Below are positions 1-9,434 of a stretch of 20,708 nt of DNA, piece by piece (positions within the stretch are counted from its first letter, which is position 1; each line of letters begins with the position of its first letter). The notes under the pieces are model-generated. The model saw only the letters and a list, made by a program, of their open reading frames with translations, did not search any database and was not told the origin of the DNA. Both the position numbers and the translations under genes were made by a program. Source of the DNA: CBDUBS01 sp965365445 (GTDB lineage: Bacteria > Bacteroidota > Rhodothermia > Rhodothermales > DASSAV01). The stretch spans positions 1-20,708 of the forward strand of contig CBDUBS010000053.1 in NCBI GenBank assembly GCA_965365445.1, read 5' to 3'.

Positions 1-68
1 CGGAGCATGGCCTCTCTGTCGGGAGCAAAGCGGTCCAGGTAGATGTGGGCGTGGGTATCGATGAGCAT
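1..68 (-). CDS. TatD-family metal-dependent hydrolase, N-terminal 22 codons (runs off left edge)
   Basis: Reading leftward from an ATG at 68-66 gives MLIDTHAHIYLDRFAPDREA and then the window ends. The opening 'IDTHAH' is the first metal-binding motif (HxH) of the TatD/YcfH family of amidohydrolase-fold nucleases and deacylases, and it normally sits at residues 3-8 as here. TatD proteins are cytoplasmic, metal-dependent DNases or hydrolases with a role in DNA repair or quality control; the exact member cannot be told from 22 residues. The gene is divergent from the histidine kinase at 228, leaving about 160 bases for promoters of both. The fragment overlaps an open frame that would extend the kinase upstream, which argues against that longer kinase start. 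The family call rests only on the motif and its position. Confidence 0.8.
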   Translation of the reverse strand, partial: MLIDTHAHIYLDRFAPDREAML

Positions 69-227
69 GGGCCGTTCCGTGTAGTTGCGGACGGGAATTT
101 ACGCCAAAGATACCGCCCCGTTATGCCGCCCTTCCGGCAAGCCGACCGGGCACGTGACTTGGTATTTGAAACATGGACATTCTTCTTTTTCTTTCAATGC
201 ACTCCTCCCGACTCTGCAAGCCCGATC

Positions 228-2765
228 GTGAAGCGCATTCCTGCCCTGACCCGCCTGCTGGTTCTTCTCGTCCCGCTGGTCGCCCTCATTCCTCTTGCCA
301 GGATGATCGGCGACTGGATGGAGATGAAGGAACTGGTAGGCCCCATCATGTTCCGTCCTTCCTCTAAAGGGTTTGACGGGGTGCGTTGGGAGGATGCAAA
401 CGGCCAGATCATTGCGGTCTACGTAACGCCTTTCGGACCGGCTCGGCGGGCCGGAATGCAAAACGGGGACGCCTTTTACGAGCTAGAGTACGTCCAGTAT
501 TTCACCGCAGAGGACCTGCAACGAGCCATCGTTGGTTTACGACCCGGGAAACCGGTCACCTACTCCATCCAGCGGAACGGTGAATTGCGCGACCTGAATG
601 TCCGGATCACGCGCTATCCTACATTTCTTTATCCCCTTTCGCGCGCGCTCTGGCAATTCTCTATATGGGGTTTTCTGGCGGGCGCGTACATCCATCTCAT
701 CGGGCTCATCGTTGTTGGCCCCCTGGTACGGCGAAGCAAGAAAGGCATCCATGCCCTGCTGCTCATCGCACTTTCTTCGTTGTGGGTATTCAGCAATGCC
801 CTCCGTCTCATTCTGGTCGAACTTTTCGGTCCACCCGTCGAGCCAGGCAGCTCCTATGATTTCGCGTTTTTGACCCTCACCAACGTAGGGTTGTTCGGAT
901 GGATCGTATTCCCCTCGCTTTTGCTCCGGAAAATCGTCTCCGACGCCAATCTGTTCAAGCGGGGGCGCTTTGCCGTAACGTTACTGTTGTTCACTCCGGC
1001 GGGGCTGCTTGGCGGCATAACGCTGCTTTCTACCCTTAAAGGAGCACTCGGACCTTTTACGCTGGATGGCCTGGTCGTACCCATTCTGTTTCACGCGAGC
1101 ACTTTTATCGCGCTGGCGGCCCTGGTGGTGCTCACGTTGCACGTCACCCAGCCCGATCGGGTAGTGAGCGTGGCCGGCAGTTGGAATCGTTTGGGAAGTC
1201 TCGTCACCCTGGTGCTTTCCCTGCTGGCTGCGCTATTCATCCTGAGCCTGATGCCTGCGGGCGGCTCCATACCGGACCCCGTTACCGGCTGGGTAATCGT
1301 GGCCGTACAATTGCTCGCGGTGGCGCCGGTCATTCTTGTTTCGCTGGCGACACTCCGGCATGGCAAGCTCGATGAAGTACTTCAACGCGGATTGACCTAC
1401 GGCGCCGCCCTGGGTATGGTTTTTTTCTCCTTTCTGGGGGGCGTTTACCTGCTCACCCCGTATCTGGAGCGCCCCAACGTACCACGCAATGCCGTGCTCG
1501 GCCTTTTCGTCGTAATACTGTTTTTCATTTTTGAGCGGGTCATCAGGAGAGTGCGCTCGCTCTCGTTTAGCCTGTTTTCGCCGGAACGACACCGTACCCG
1601 ACAGGAACTGGCCGATTTCCAGCAGGATCTCCGCCGCATCGTGGGCGTCGAGTTGCTTGCCGGCGCCGCCGCTCAAGTAGTCGGCCGCGCTTTCGATGCC
1701 CGCTCGGCGGCGGTGTTTTTCGAGACGGACGCCGGCTCGGGAGACGCGGTGTTTGGCGCCTATCACCCGGAACCGCCGTTTCTGACACAGCGCATCATAT
1801 CATCCGTATGGCCCATGCTGCGAGACGAAGGGCGCATCTGGGCCAGAAACTCGGAATTGAACGATAGCACCCTCGGTGAAGAAGGAGTGCGGTTGCTGAA
1901 GCAGCGCGGCGCCTTCCTGGCCGTGCCCATCGTCGGGGATGACAAGCCGACAGGCCTCCTCGTGCTCGGAGCCAAAAACGACCGCCGATCGGTATACAGC
2001 CTTGAGGACATCGACCTGCTTCGAGCGGTTTCGGCCCAATTGGGACTGGCCCTTGAACGATTGAGACTGCTGGAACGGGAGAAATTGCTCGTACGGGAGA
2101 CGGCAGAAGCGCAATTGCTCGCCCTGCGGGCGCAAATCAACCCGCACTTCCTTTTCAATGCACTCAACACTATCGTGTCGCTCATAGCCGAACAACCGGC
2201 CGAGGCGGAGAAAGTCGTAGAACATCTGGCAGGTCTTTTCCGGCGTGTGCTCCAGATTGGCGCACGGCAAACGGTAACCCTGGAGGATGAGCTGGCCCTG
2301 GTCGAGAGTTACCTGGCCATCGAACGGGCGCGCTTCGGCAATCAGTTGCAGACGCACATCGAAGTCCAGCCGGAAGTAGGCGGACTCCCCGTCCCGGCAT
2401 TCATCGTACAAACGCTCGTCGAGAACGCCGTAAAACATGGGATCGAAAAACGACGTGGTGGGGGCGACGTCCGTGTTCAGGCGCACATGATCGAAGAAGG
2501 GCGACTCACAATCGAGGTAGAGGATACGGGTATCGGTATACCGGCGCTGTTCGGGGCCTCCTCCGGAATGCCGGTCGATCGCGGCTTCTTCGGAATCGGG
2601 TTGCGCAACGTAGCCTCGCGTCTCGAACAAATGTTCGGCGAGAATGACCTCTTGCAGATGTGGAGCAACCCGGACTCCGGCACCCGCGTGCGGTTGCGCA
2701 TCCCGGTTGTCGATTCCTCTGCAAGCGCCTCGTCCTTACAACCCAACTCTCGGCATTCCGGTTAG
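228..2765 (+). CDS. Membrane sensor histidine kinase, PDZ - about 10 TM - GAF - LytS-type kinase
   Basis: A two-component sensor of the LytS/YehU class, about 845 residues from the GTG at 228. Domains in order: a first membrane helix (about 8-25); an extracytoplasmic PDZ-like domain (about 52-130, with the 'TPFGPARRAGMQNGD' ligand-groove region); about nine more hydrophobic segments (about 142-436); a GAF-like domain (about 464-630); then the His_kinase dimerisation motif 'QINPHFLFNALN', with the phospho-accepting histidine near residue 640. The HATPase domain shows the N box 'LVENAVKHG' (Asn near 733), 'DTGIGIP' and 'GIGLRNVASRLEQMFG'. The GTG is chosen because it places a charged KR just before the first helix; the frame is open back to 45, but that part overlaps the divergent TatD gene and codes nothing domain-like. 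No Shine-Dalgarno is evident. The LytTR regulator 136 bases downstream is the likely partner. Ligand unknown. Confidence 0.9.
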   Translation: MKRIPALTRLLVLLVPLVALIPLARMIGDWMEMKELVGPIMFRPSSKGFDGVRWEDANGQIIAVYVTPFGPARRAGMQNGDAFYELEYVQYFTAEDLQRAIVGLRPGKPVTYSIQRNGELRDLNVRITRYPTFLYPLSRALWQFSIWGFLAGAYIHLIGLIVVGPLVRRSKKGIHALLLIALSSLWVFSNALRLILVELFGPPVEPGSSYDFAFLTLTNVGLFGWIVFPSLLLRKIVSDANLFKRGRFAVTLLLFTPAGLLGGITLLSTLKGALGPFTLDGLVVPILFHASTFIALAALVVLTLHVTQPDRVVSVAGSWNRLGSLVTLVLSLLAALFILSLMPAGGSIPDPVTGWVIVAVQLLAVAPVILVSLATLRHGKLDEVLQRGLTYGAALGMVFFSFLGGVYLLTPYLERPNVPRNAVLGLFVVILFFIFERVIRRVRSLSFSLFSPERHRTRQELADFQQDLRRIVGVELLAGAAAQVVGRAFDARSAAVFFETDAGSGDAVFGAYHPEPPFLTQRIISSVWPMLRDEGRIWARNSELNDSTLGEEGVRLLKQRGAFLAVPIVGDDKPTGLLVLGAKNDRRSVYSLEDIDLLRAVSAQLGLALERLRLLEREKLLVRETAEAQLLALRAQINPHFLFNALNTIVSLIAEQPAEAEKVVEHLAGLFRRVLQIGARQTVTLEDELALVESYLAIERARFGNQLQTHIEVQPEVGGLPVPAFIVQTLVENAVKHGIEKRRGGGDVRVQAHMIEEGRLTIEVEDTGIGIPALFGASSGMPVDRGFFGIGLRNVASRLEQMFGENDLLQMWSNPDSGTRVRLRIPVVDSSASASSLQPNSRHSG

Positions 2766-2854
2766 CGAGAGCCGTTGGTATACGTTTTGATTTGTTCGAC
2801 ATTGCTTCAGCCCGCCGCCGTATCTTGATGCTTTATAAAAGTTAGAGGTTGTCA

Positions 2855-2880
2855 GCCGCAGATGCGGCGTTTCCTTTTTT
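2855..2880 (+). terminator. Short GC stem with T-rich tail between kinase and regulator
   Basis: GCCGC at 2855-2859 pairs with GCGGC at 2864-2868 around a four-base AGAT loop. It is followed by a pyrimidine-rich stretch ending in six T residues (2875-2880). The stem is only five pairs, so it may be a partial terminator or attenuator of the kinase transcript rather than a full stop. The regulator ATG lies 21 bases beyond it. Confidence 0.45.
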
Positions 2881-2901
2881 CATTGGCCGGTTACGATATC
2901 G

Positions 2902-3738
2902 ATGCTGCGCGTATTCATCGTCGACGACGAACCCCCCGCACGGGACAGGTTAAATCGGCTCCTGACGCCGCTGGTTGCATCCAACCGCGTCAATCTCGTG
3001 GGTGAAGCGTCCGATGGGTTTGAAGCGCTCCAGGCATTGAGCGTCCATACGGTCGATTTGCTCTTTCTCGACATTCAGATGCCGGAGATGGACGGCTTCA
3101 GCGTTCTGGAGAGGCTTACCCCCGAGGATAGGCCCGCCGTCGTCTTTACGACGGCATACGACGAATATGCCTTAAAGGCGTTCGAGGTAAACGCGGCCGA
3201 TTATCTGCTGAAGCCCATCTCATCCGAAAGGCTCGATGAAGCCGTGGCCCGCATCGAACGGGTGCATCAGGCGCCACGCTCGCGTAAAGAGATGGACGCC
3301 CGGCTGGTCAGGCTGATGGACTGGCTCGATGCGCAGGACGCACCGGGCGAAAAGCCGACCGCACAGAGGGCGGAGAGCTATCTCAAGCAATTATCCATTC
3401 CTTTTCGCGACCGCATATTGATCGTGCCGAGCTCACGGCTCATCGCCGCCGAGGTGAGTGAAGGGATTACCCGTTTGTACGTAGCTGAGGAAACGGCCGC
3501 CGGGGGGCGGGAGCGGCTCAAACAGCACATCGTGAATTACACGTTGGACCAGCTCGAATCGAGCCTCGAACCGGATCGCTTCCTGCGTGTTCACCGCTCG
3601 GCCATCGTGCAATTGGAGCACATACAGGAGATGGTGCCCTGGTTCAGTGGCAGGTATAAACTCGTGCTTACGGGCGGCCATGAAGTCATAGCCAGCCGGG
3701 AGCGTTCAAGGATACTGAAGGATAAACTGATGATTTGA
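2902..3738 (+). CDS. LytTR-family response regulator
   Basis: Response regulator of the LytR/AlgR class, 278 residues. The receiver domain (about 1-120) has the acidic pair D8/D9 in 'VDDEPPARDRL', the phospho-acceptor D57 in 'LFLDIQMPEMDG', the switch threonine in 'FTTAYDEYALKAF' and the conserved lysine K104 in 'YLLKPISSERL'. After a linker, the C-terminal half (about 165-278) is a LytTR DNA-binding domain, with 'FLRVHRSAIVQLEHIQ' followed by 'RYKLVLTGGHEVIASRERS'. Proteins of this class bind paired direct repeats upstream of their targets. The LytS-type kinase immediately upstream is the expected phosphodonor. The stop codon abuts the next ATG with no gap, so the SpoIID-like gene is almost certainly co-transcribed and translationally coupled. 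No clear Shine-Dalgarno precedes the ATG. Confidence 0.95.
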   Translation: MLRVFIVDDEPPARDRLNRLLTPLVASNRVNLVGEASDGFEALQALSVHTVDLLFLDIQMPEMDGFSVLERLTPEDRPAVVFTTAYDEYALKAFEVNAADYLLKPISSERLDEAVARIERVHQAPRSRKEMDARLVRLMDWLDAQDAPGEKPTAQRAESYLKQLSIPFRDRILIVPSSRLIAAEVSEGITRLYVAEETAAGGRERLKQHIVNYTLDQLESSLEPDRFLRVHRSAIVQLEHIQEMVPWFSGRYKLVLTGGHEVIASRERSRILKDKLMI

Positions 3739-5004
3739 ATGACGGCGATCCCGATACGTATTTGTCTGTTCGCCTTGTTTTGTTTTACCGCACCCGTCGG
3801 GTCGGTACACGCCGCTTCCGGCGACCACGATATGGATTCGCTGAGGGTCCGCATCAGGATTCTTGAAAAGCAGAAGCCGCACACGCTGGTTTTTACCAGT
3901 GATGCTCCGGTGACGGCAGCGACATCCCGCCCCGAGGGGGCCGTATTACATATCCCTCCAGGGGTCGAAATCGGCATTCGGGCAGAGGAAGGTCGGCTCG
4001 TCATGGAAACCCTCGGGCGCAGCCTGGCTGCTGCTGCCGTTCGAATCGAAAGGGCGGACGGTGGAACGTGGAAAATTCTCACTGGCAGCAGGTCGTCCGC
4101 CGATGAAGGAAAAGTCTATTCAGGCACGCTAAAGGTGGATATCTCGCCGGGGTCTTCTAACGTACTCCGGCTCATCAACGTCGTCGATCTTGAAACCTAC
4201 GTGGCAGCCGTCGTCACAAGCGAATACGGCCTCGACGACCTCGAAGGATCGAAAGCCATGGCGGTCGTGGCGCGCACCTATGCCGTCAAATCGGTCGGCA
4301 AGTTCGGGAACGCCTACGACCACGTAGACCATACCTCATCGCAGGTGTACGATGGGACTCGCCCTCCGACGGATCGAGCGATGAAAGCCGCCCGGAATAC
4401 ACGGGGCGAGGTATTGAAATACGGAAACGAACTGGTGGAGGCAACGTACTTTTCAGCCAGCGGAGGCCATACGGCCAGCAACGAGGACGTGTGGCTTTCT
4501 GCGCGCGCCGTTCCCTACCTGCGGGGTAAACCGGATCCGGCAGAACGGTCTCCCCATGCCGACTGGTCGAGCCGCATCCCTCACGACAAGCTCATCCGCG
4601 CCCTTTCCGGGAGCGTCGGCTTCCCCGCTACCGGATTCCGGATCACCGAGCGAAGCGCCGATGGACGTGCGCGGCGCATTGCGGTCGTCGGCGCCGGCGG
4701 GAAAGAAAAATTCGTGTCCGGCAACGATTTTCGGATGGCGCTTACCCGGTCCGTCGGCCCACCCAGCATTAGGAGCACCCGTTTCGACATATCCAGAGAG
4801 GGTGATGTGTATGTATTCAGGGGGAGCGGATACGGGCACGGCGTAGGGATGAGCCAGTGGGGAGCCCATTCGCAGGCGCAAGCCGGAAAGAGTTACCGTG
4901 AGATACTTGCGTACTATTACCCCGGCACCCGGGTATACAAACTGTCCTCTCCGGACGTCCGCGATGCAGGCAGAGAGCTCATACGCCGGGTTGCTACACC
5001 GTGA
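3739..5004 (+). CDS. Secreted SpoIID/LytB-domain protein, probable peptidoglycan glycan-strand enzyme
   Basis: 421 residues with an N-terminal signal peptide: a hydrophobic run at 5-20 and a plausible signal peptidase I site after 'SVHA' at residue 25, so it should act outside the cytoplasmic membrane. The SpoIID domain spans about 140-400. It includes 'NVVDLETYVAAVVTSEYG', whose E162 corresponds in position to the SpoIID catalytic glutamate, then 'AVVARTYAVKS', 'YFSASGGHT' (about 237-245) and the C-terminal hallmark 'GYGHGVGMSQWGA' (about 364-376). SpoIID of Bacillus is a lytic transglycosylase acting on denuded glycan strands; non-sporulating bacteria carry SpoIID-domain proteins of less certain role, so glycan cleavage or binding here is inference. 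The first ~130 residues have no recognised domain. The ATG follows the LytTR stop directly (TGAATG), implying coupling to the two-component system. Confidence 0.88.
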   Translation: MTAIPIRICLFALFCFTAPVGSVHAASGDHDMDSLRVRIRILEKQKPHTLVFTSDAPVTAATSRPEGAVLHIPPGVEIGIRAEEGRLVMETLGRSLAAAAVRIERADGGTWKILTGSRSSADEGKVYSGTLKVDISPGSSNVLRLINVVDLETYVAAVVTSEYGLDDLEGSKAMAVVARTYAVKSVGKFGNAYDHVDHTSSQVYDGTRPPTDRAMKAARNTRGEVLKYGNELVEATYFSASGGHTASNEDVWLSARAVPYLRGKPDPAERSPHADWSSRIPHDKLIRALSGSVGFPATGFRITERSADGRARRIAVVGAGGKEKFVSGNDFRMALTRSVGPPSIRSTRFDISREGDVYVFRGSGYGHGVGMSQWGAHSQAQAGKSYREILAYYYPGTRVYKLSSPDVRDAGRELIRRVATP

Positions 5005-5127
5005 TGTATGCTCCACTGGCAGGCGCATGAGACCTTTGCAATCCCGGCGCCGGAGCGTCGGCGGTGAGGAACCGGTGATTCCCCGATTCGTTGCAACACC
5101 CCCTACGGACCCAACCGGCTTTATGCT

Positions 5128-5484
5128 ATGGCTGATACAGCAACTACTTTGTCGAAAGCGCCTGTAAAGCTTACCTCTCGCGCCGCCGGCGAGATCGGGA
5201 AAATAATGGCGACGAAGGAGATACCGGAGGGTTACGGATTGCGGGTTGGCGTTCGTGGCGGCGGTTGTTCGGGCATGAGTTACATCCTGGGCTTCGACCG
5301 TTCCCGCGAATACGACATCGAGTTCGAAATCGAAGGAATAAAGGTCTTTATGGATAAACGACACGGCCTTTATCTGATGGGAACTATCGTGGACTATCAC
5401 GACGGGCTCGATGCACGCGGTTTTACTTTTGAAAACCCGAACGCCACATCGACCTGCGGTTGCGGCTCCAGTTTTGGCGCATAG
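5128..5484 (+). CDS. A-type iron-sulfur carrier protein (HesB/IscA/SufA/ErpA family)
   Basis: 118 residues covering the whole HesB-like fold. The three conserved cluster-ligand cysteines are present: C47 in 'RGGGCSGMSY', and C110 and C112 in 'STCGCGSSF'. The protein accepts Fe-S clusters from a scaffold and hands them to apo-enzymes in the cytoplasm. The ATG at 5128 is preferred over the ATG five bases upstream, which is in another frame. It starts 123 bases after the SpoIID-like gene, with no terminator I can see between them. No isc or suf genes are next to it, so it is an orphan carrier here and I do not choose between IscA, SufA and ErpA. The 'SYILGFDRSREYDIEFEIEG' stretch fits the usual family pattern. 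Family very sure; subfamily open. Confidence 0.95.
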   Translation: MADTATTLSKAPVKLTSRAAGEIGKIMATKEIPEGYGLRVGVRGGGCSGMSYILGFDRSREYDIEFEIEGIKVFMDKRHGLYLMGTIVDYHDGLDARGFTFENPNATSTCGCGSSFGA

Positions 5485-5553
5485 CGCGCCGATAGAGTCG
5501 CCCGCCTCTAGCCTGTGTTTGCTTTGTAGCCGACTGCTTCCCCGGATCCGTCC

Positions 5554-5585
5554 GTAGGGGCACGCCCGTCTGCGGCAGTCCCTAC
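5554..5585. repeat. Imperfect inverted repeat, 8-bp stem
   Basis: GTAGGGGC at 5554-5561 pairs with GTCCCTAC at 5578-5585 (one G-T pair) around a 16-base loop. No T-run follows on the plus strand. It could be a relic of a dispersed palindromic element or part of a structured leader. Confidence 0.5.
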
Positions 5586-5624
5586 CCTCGTTTTACCTCT
5601 TCGAAGCGAGGAACAGTGTGAAAG

Positions 5625-5641
5625 GGGTGCGGTTAACACCC
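5625..5641. repeat. Inverted repeat, 5-bp stem
   Basis: GGGTG at 5625-5629 pairs with CACCC at 5637-5641 around a seven-base loop. It may be an operator half-site pair or a leader hairpin; no known regulator motif was recognised. Confidence 0.35.
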
Positions 5642-5691
5642 TGAGCCCTTTCGGATGCGACGACAGGTTCCGATTCTCCAGACCTCTCCCA

Positions 5692-5707
5692 CCCCGGGTT
5701 GACGGGG
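5692..5707. repeat. Inverted repeat, 5-bp GC stem
   Basis: CCCCG at 5692-5696 pairs with CGGGG at 5703-5707 around a six-base loop. There is no T-tail, so it is not a typical terminator. Confidence 0.35.
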
Positions 5708-5709
5708 CA

Positions 5710-5740
5710 TTGTCCGGGTGTTCGTTTGGCTCGTAATTTG
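5710..5740 (+). promoter_or_regulatory. Candidate Bacteroidota-type promoter for clpC
   Basis: TTG at 5710-5712 (preceded by A, giving ATTG) lies 21 bases ahead of TAATTTG at 5734-5740. This is close to the Bacteroidota pattern TTTG - about 19-21 bases - TAnnTTTG, but one base short in the downstream box. The start codon is about 80 bases further on. Confidence 0.25.
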
Positions 5741-5819
5741 ATGGAATACCCTGACAAGATAGCGGTTTAGAGCAAACAAGCATCCGGCTCGCTCGCCTGA
5801 TGCACAGAGATATAGACGA

Positions 5820-8438
<2,619 letters not shown>

Positions 8439-8460
8439 AGCTTTTTAATCCTTCCTTCTT

Positions 8461-8494
8461 AAACCCCGACGGGATTACCCTGTCGGGGTTTTTT
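8461..8494 (+). terminator. Rho-independent terminator of clpC
   Basis: AAACCCCGAC at 8461-8470 pairs perfectly with GTCGGGGTTT at 8482-8491 around an 11-base loop, and the T-run continues to 8494. It begins 22 bases after the clpC stop. On the other strand the T-rich side is weak, so termination of the converging rhomboid gene here is less certain. Confidence 0.92.
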
Positions 8495-8496
8495 AT

Positions 8497-9273
8497 TCAC
8501 CAGTACCGGCGGGAGCGGTCCGTCGATACCGCTCGCGTAAACGCGCTTTCTTTCTCCGTCCGGATGAATATCCGAAGGATGAATGCCAGCACGACTCCGG
8601 CCAGAAACCCCCCGATATGGGCGCCGTAGGCTACTCCGCCAACGGTTTCCTCGGATACCATGATGGCGCCGTATCCGTTGACGAACTGGAATACGATCCA
8701 GATGCCGATGGCTGCTACGGCCGGAATGGAGATTACGGTAAAAAAGAAGATCGCATGGACGCGGTTCCTCGGGAAGAGCACCATGTAGGCGCCCAGCACC
8801 CCGGAAATGGCTCCCGATGCCCCCAGGTTGGGAATGACCGAGGAGGGATCGATTGCAATCTGCGCGAACGTAGCGGCAATACCGCTTGCAAGGTAGAGAG
8901 ACAGAAAAGCGAGGCTTCCGAACCGATGCTCCACGTTGTCACCGAAAATCCAGAGATACAGCATGTTGCCAAACAGGTGGGCAAATCCCCCGTGCATGAA
9001 CATCGCGCTCAGGATAGTGAAAAATATGGGGGTTGGACCCGGCGCCTGCGGGATGTTAACGTCCTGGCCGTCCACCGATATGGATTGCGGATTCACTATA
9101 TCGACGCCGGTCGTGATTTCCCTTGGAATCACACTCCATCCATACGTAAACGACTCGTTTGCCCCGCTTTGCTGGAGCAGAAAGAACACGGCTACATTGG
9201 CGGCAATCAGCAGAAGGGACACTACGGCCGGGCCGGAGAGTTTGCGGTCGTCGTCACCGATAGGAAACAGCAT
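8497..9273 (-). CDS. Rhomboid-family intramembrane serine protease
   Basis: 258 residues with six or more membrane segments. The catalytic serine S153 sits in 'GASGAISGVLGAY' and the catalytic histidine H219 in 'AYGAHIGGFLAG', the dyad of active rhomboids. 'MFMHGGFAHLFGNMLYLWIFG' region residues (about 91-111, holding the HxxxN oxyanion motif 'HLFGN') are also intact, so it should be an active protease cutting transmembrane segments within the inner membrane. The N-terminus 'MLFPIGDDD' is typical of the soluble-lead bacterial type. The loop after the first helix (about 40-80) is long, with a 'VIPREITTG' stretch also seen in related rhomboids. It converges on clpC, its stop lying just past the terminator, and is divergent from tyrA across 161 bases. 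No substrate is suggested by its neighbours. Confidence 0.95.
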   Translation of the reverse strand: MLFPIGDDDRKLSGPAVVSLLLIAANVAVFFLLQQSGANESFTYGWSVIPREITTGVDIVNPQSISVDGQDVNIPQAPGPTPIFFTILSAMFMHGGFAHLFGNMLYLWIFGDNVEHRFGSLAFLSLYLASGIAATFAQIAIDPSSVIPNLGASGAISGVLGAYMVLFPRNRVHAIFFFTVISIPAVAAIGIWIVFQFVNGYGAIMVSEETVGGVAYGAHIGGFLAGVVLAFILRIFIRTEKESAFTRAVSTDRSRRYW

Positions 9274-9434
9274 GGGGTATGGGTATATTTAAGGCTTCCG
9301 TAAGGCTCCTCTGGTCATCCTGCTCTTCGCGGCGGAACGCCACCGGCCCCGAGCAACCGCGTCACGGCCGAGGGCCTGCGTAATATAGCCGACGATTTCT
9401 TCCGTGCTCTCAACCGTTAAAAAAAACGGACACC

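Larger units (their letters stand above)
5485..5819 (+). other. 335-base non-coding leader upstream of clpC
   Basis: No convincing open reading frame, tRNA or known riboswitch is visible. The stretch holds three or four small inverted repeats (listed separately) and a possible Bacteroidota-type promoter near 5710-5740. I found neither a CIRCE element (HrcA) nor a CtsR heptad repeat, the usual regulators of clpC in other phyla. Confidence 0.6.

Noticed and set aside
1800..2630. Long open frame (276 codons) on the minus strand inside the kinase gene
   Set aside because: It is antisense to well-supported GAF, His_kinase and HATPase domains; its translation shows no recognisable domain and such shadows are common in GC-rich coding DNA.
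5068..5084. GGAACCGGTGATTCCCC resembling part of a cobalamin riboswitch
   Set aside because: No B12 box or other riboswitch helices are nearby and the downstream gene is an Fe-S carrier, so it is taken as coincidence.
4453..5400. Long minus-strand open frame across the SpoIID-like gene and the Fe-S carrier gene
   Set aside because: It overlaps two genes with clear family motifs, and its translation has no motif I recognise.
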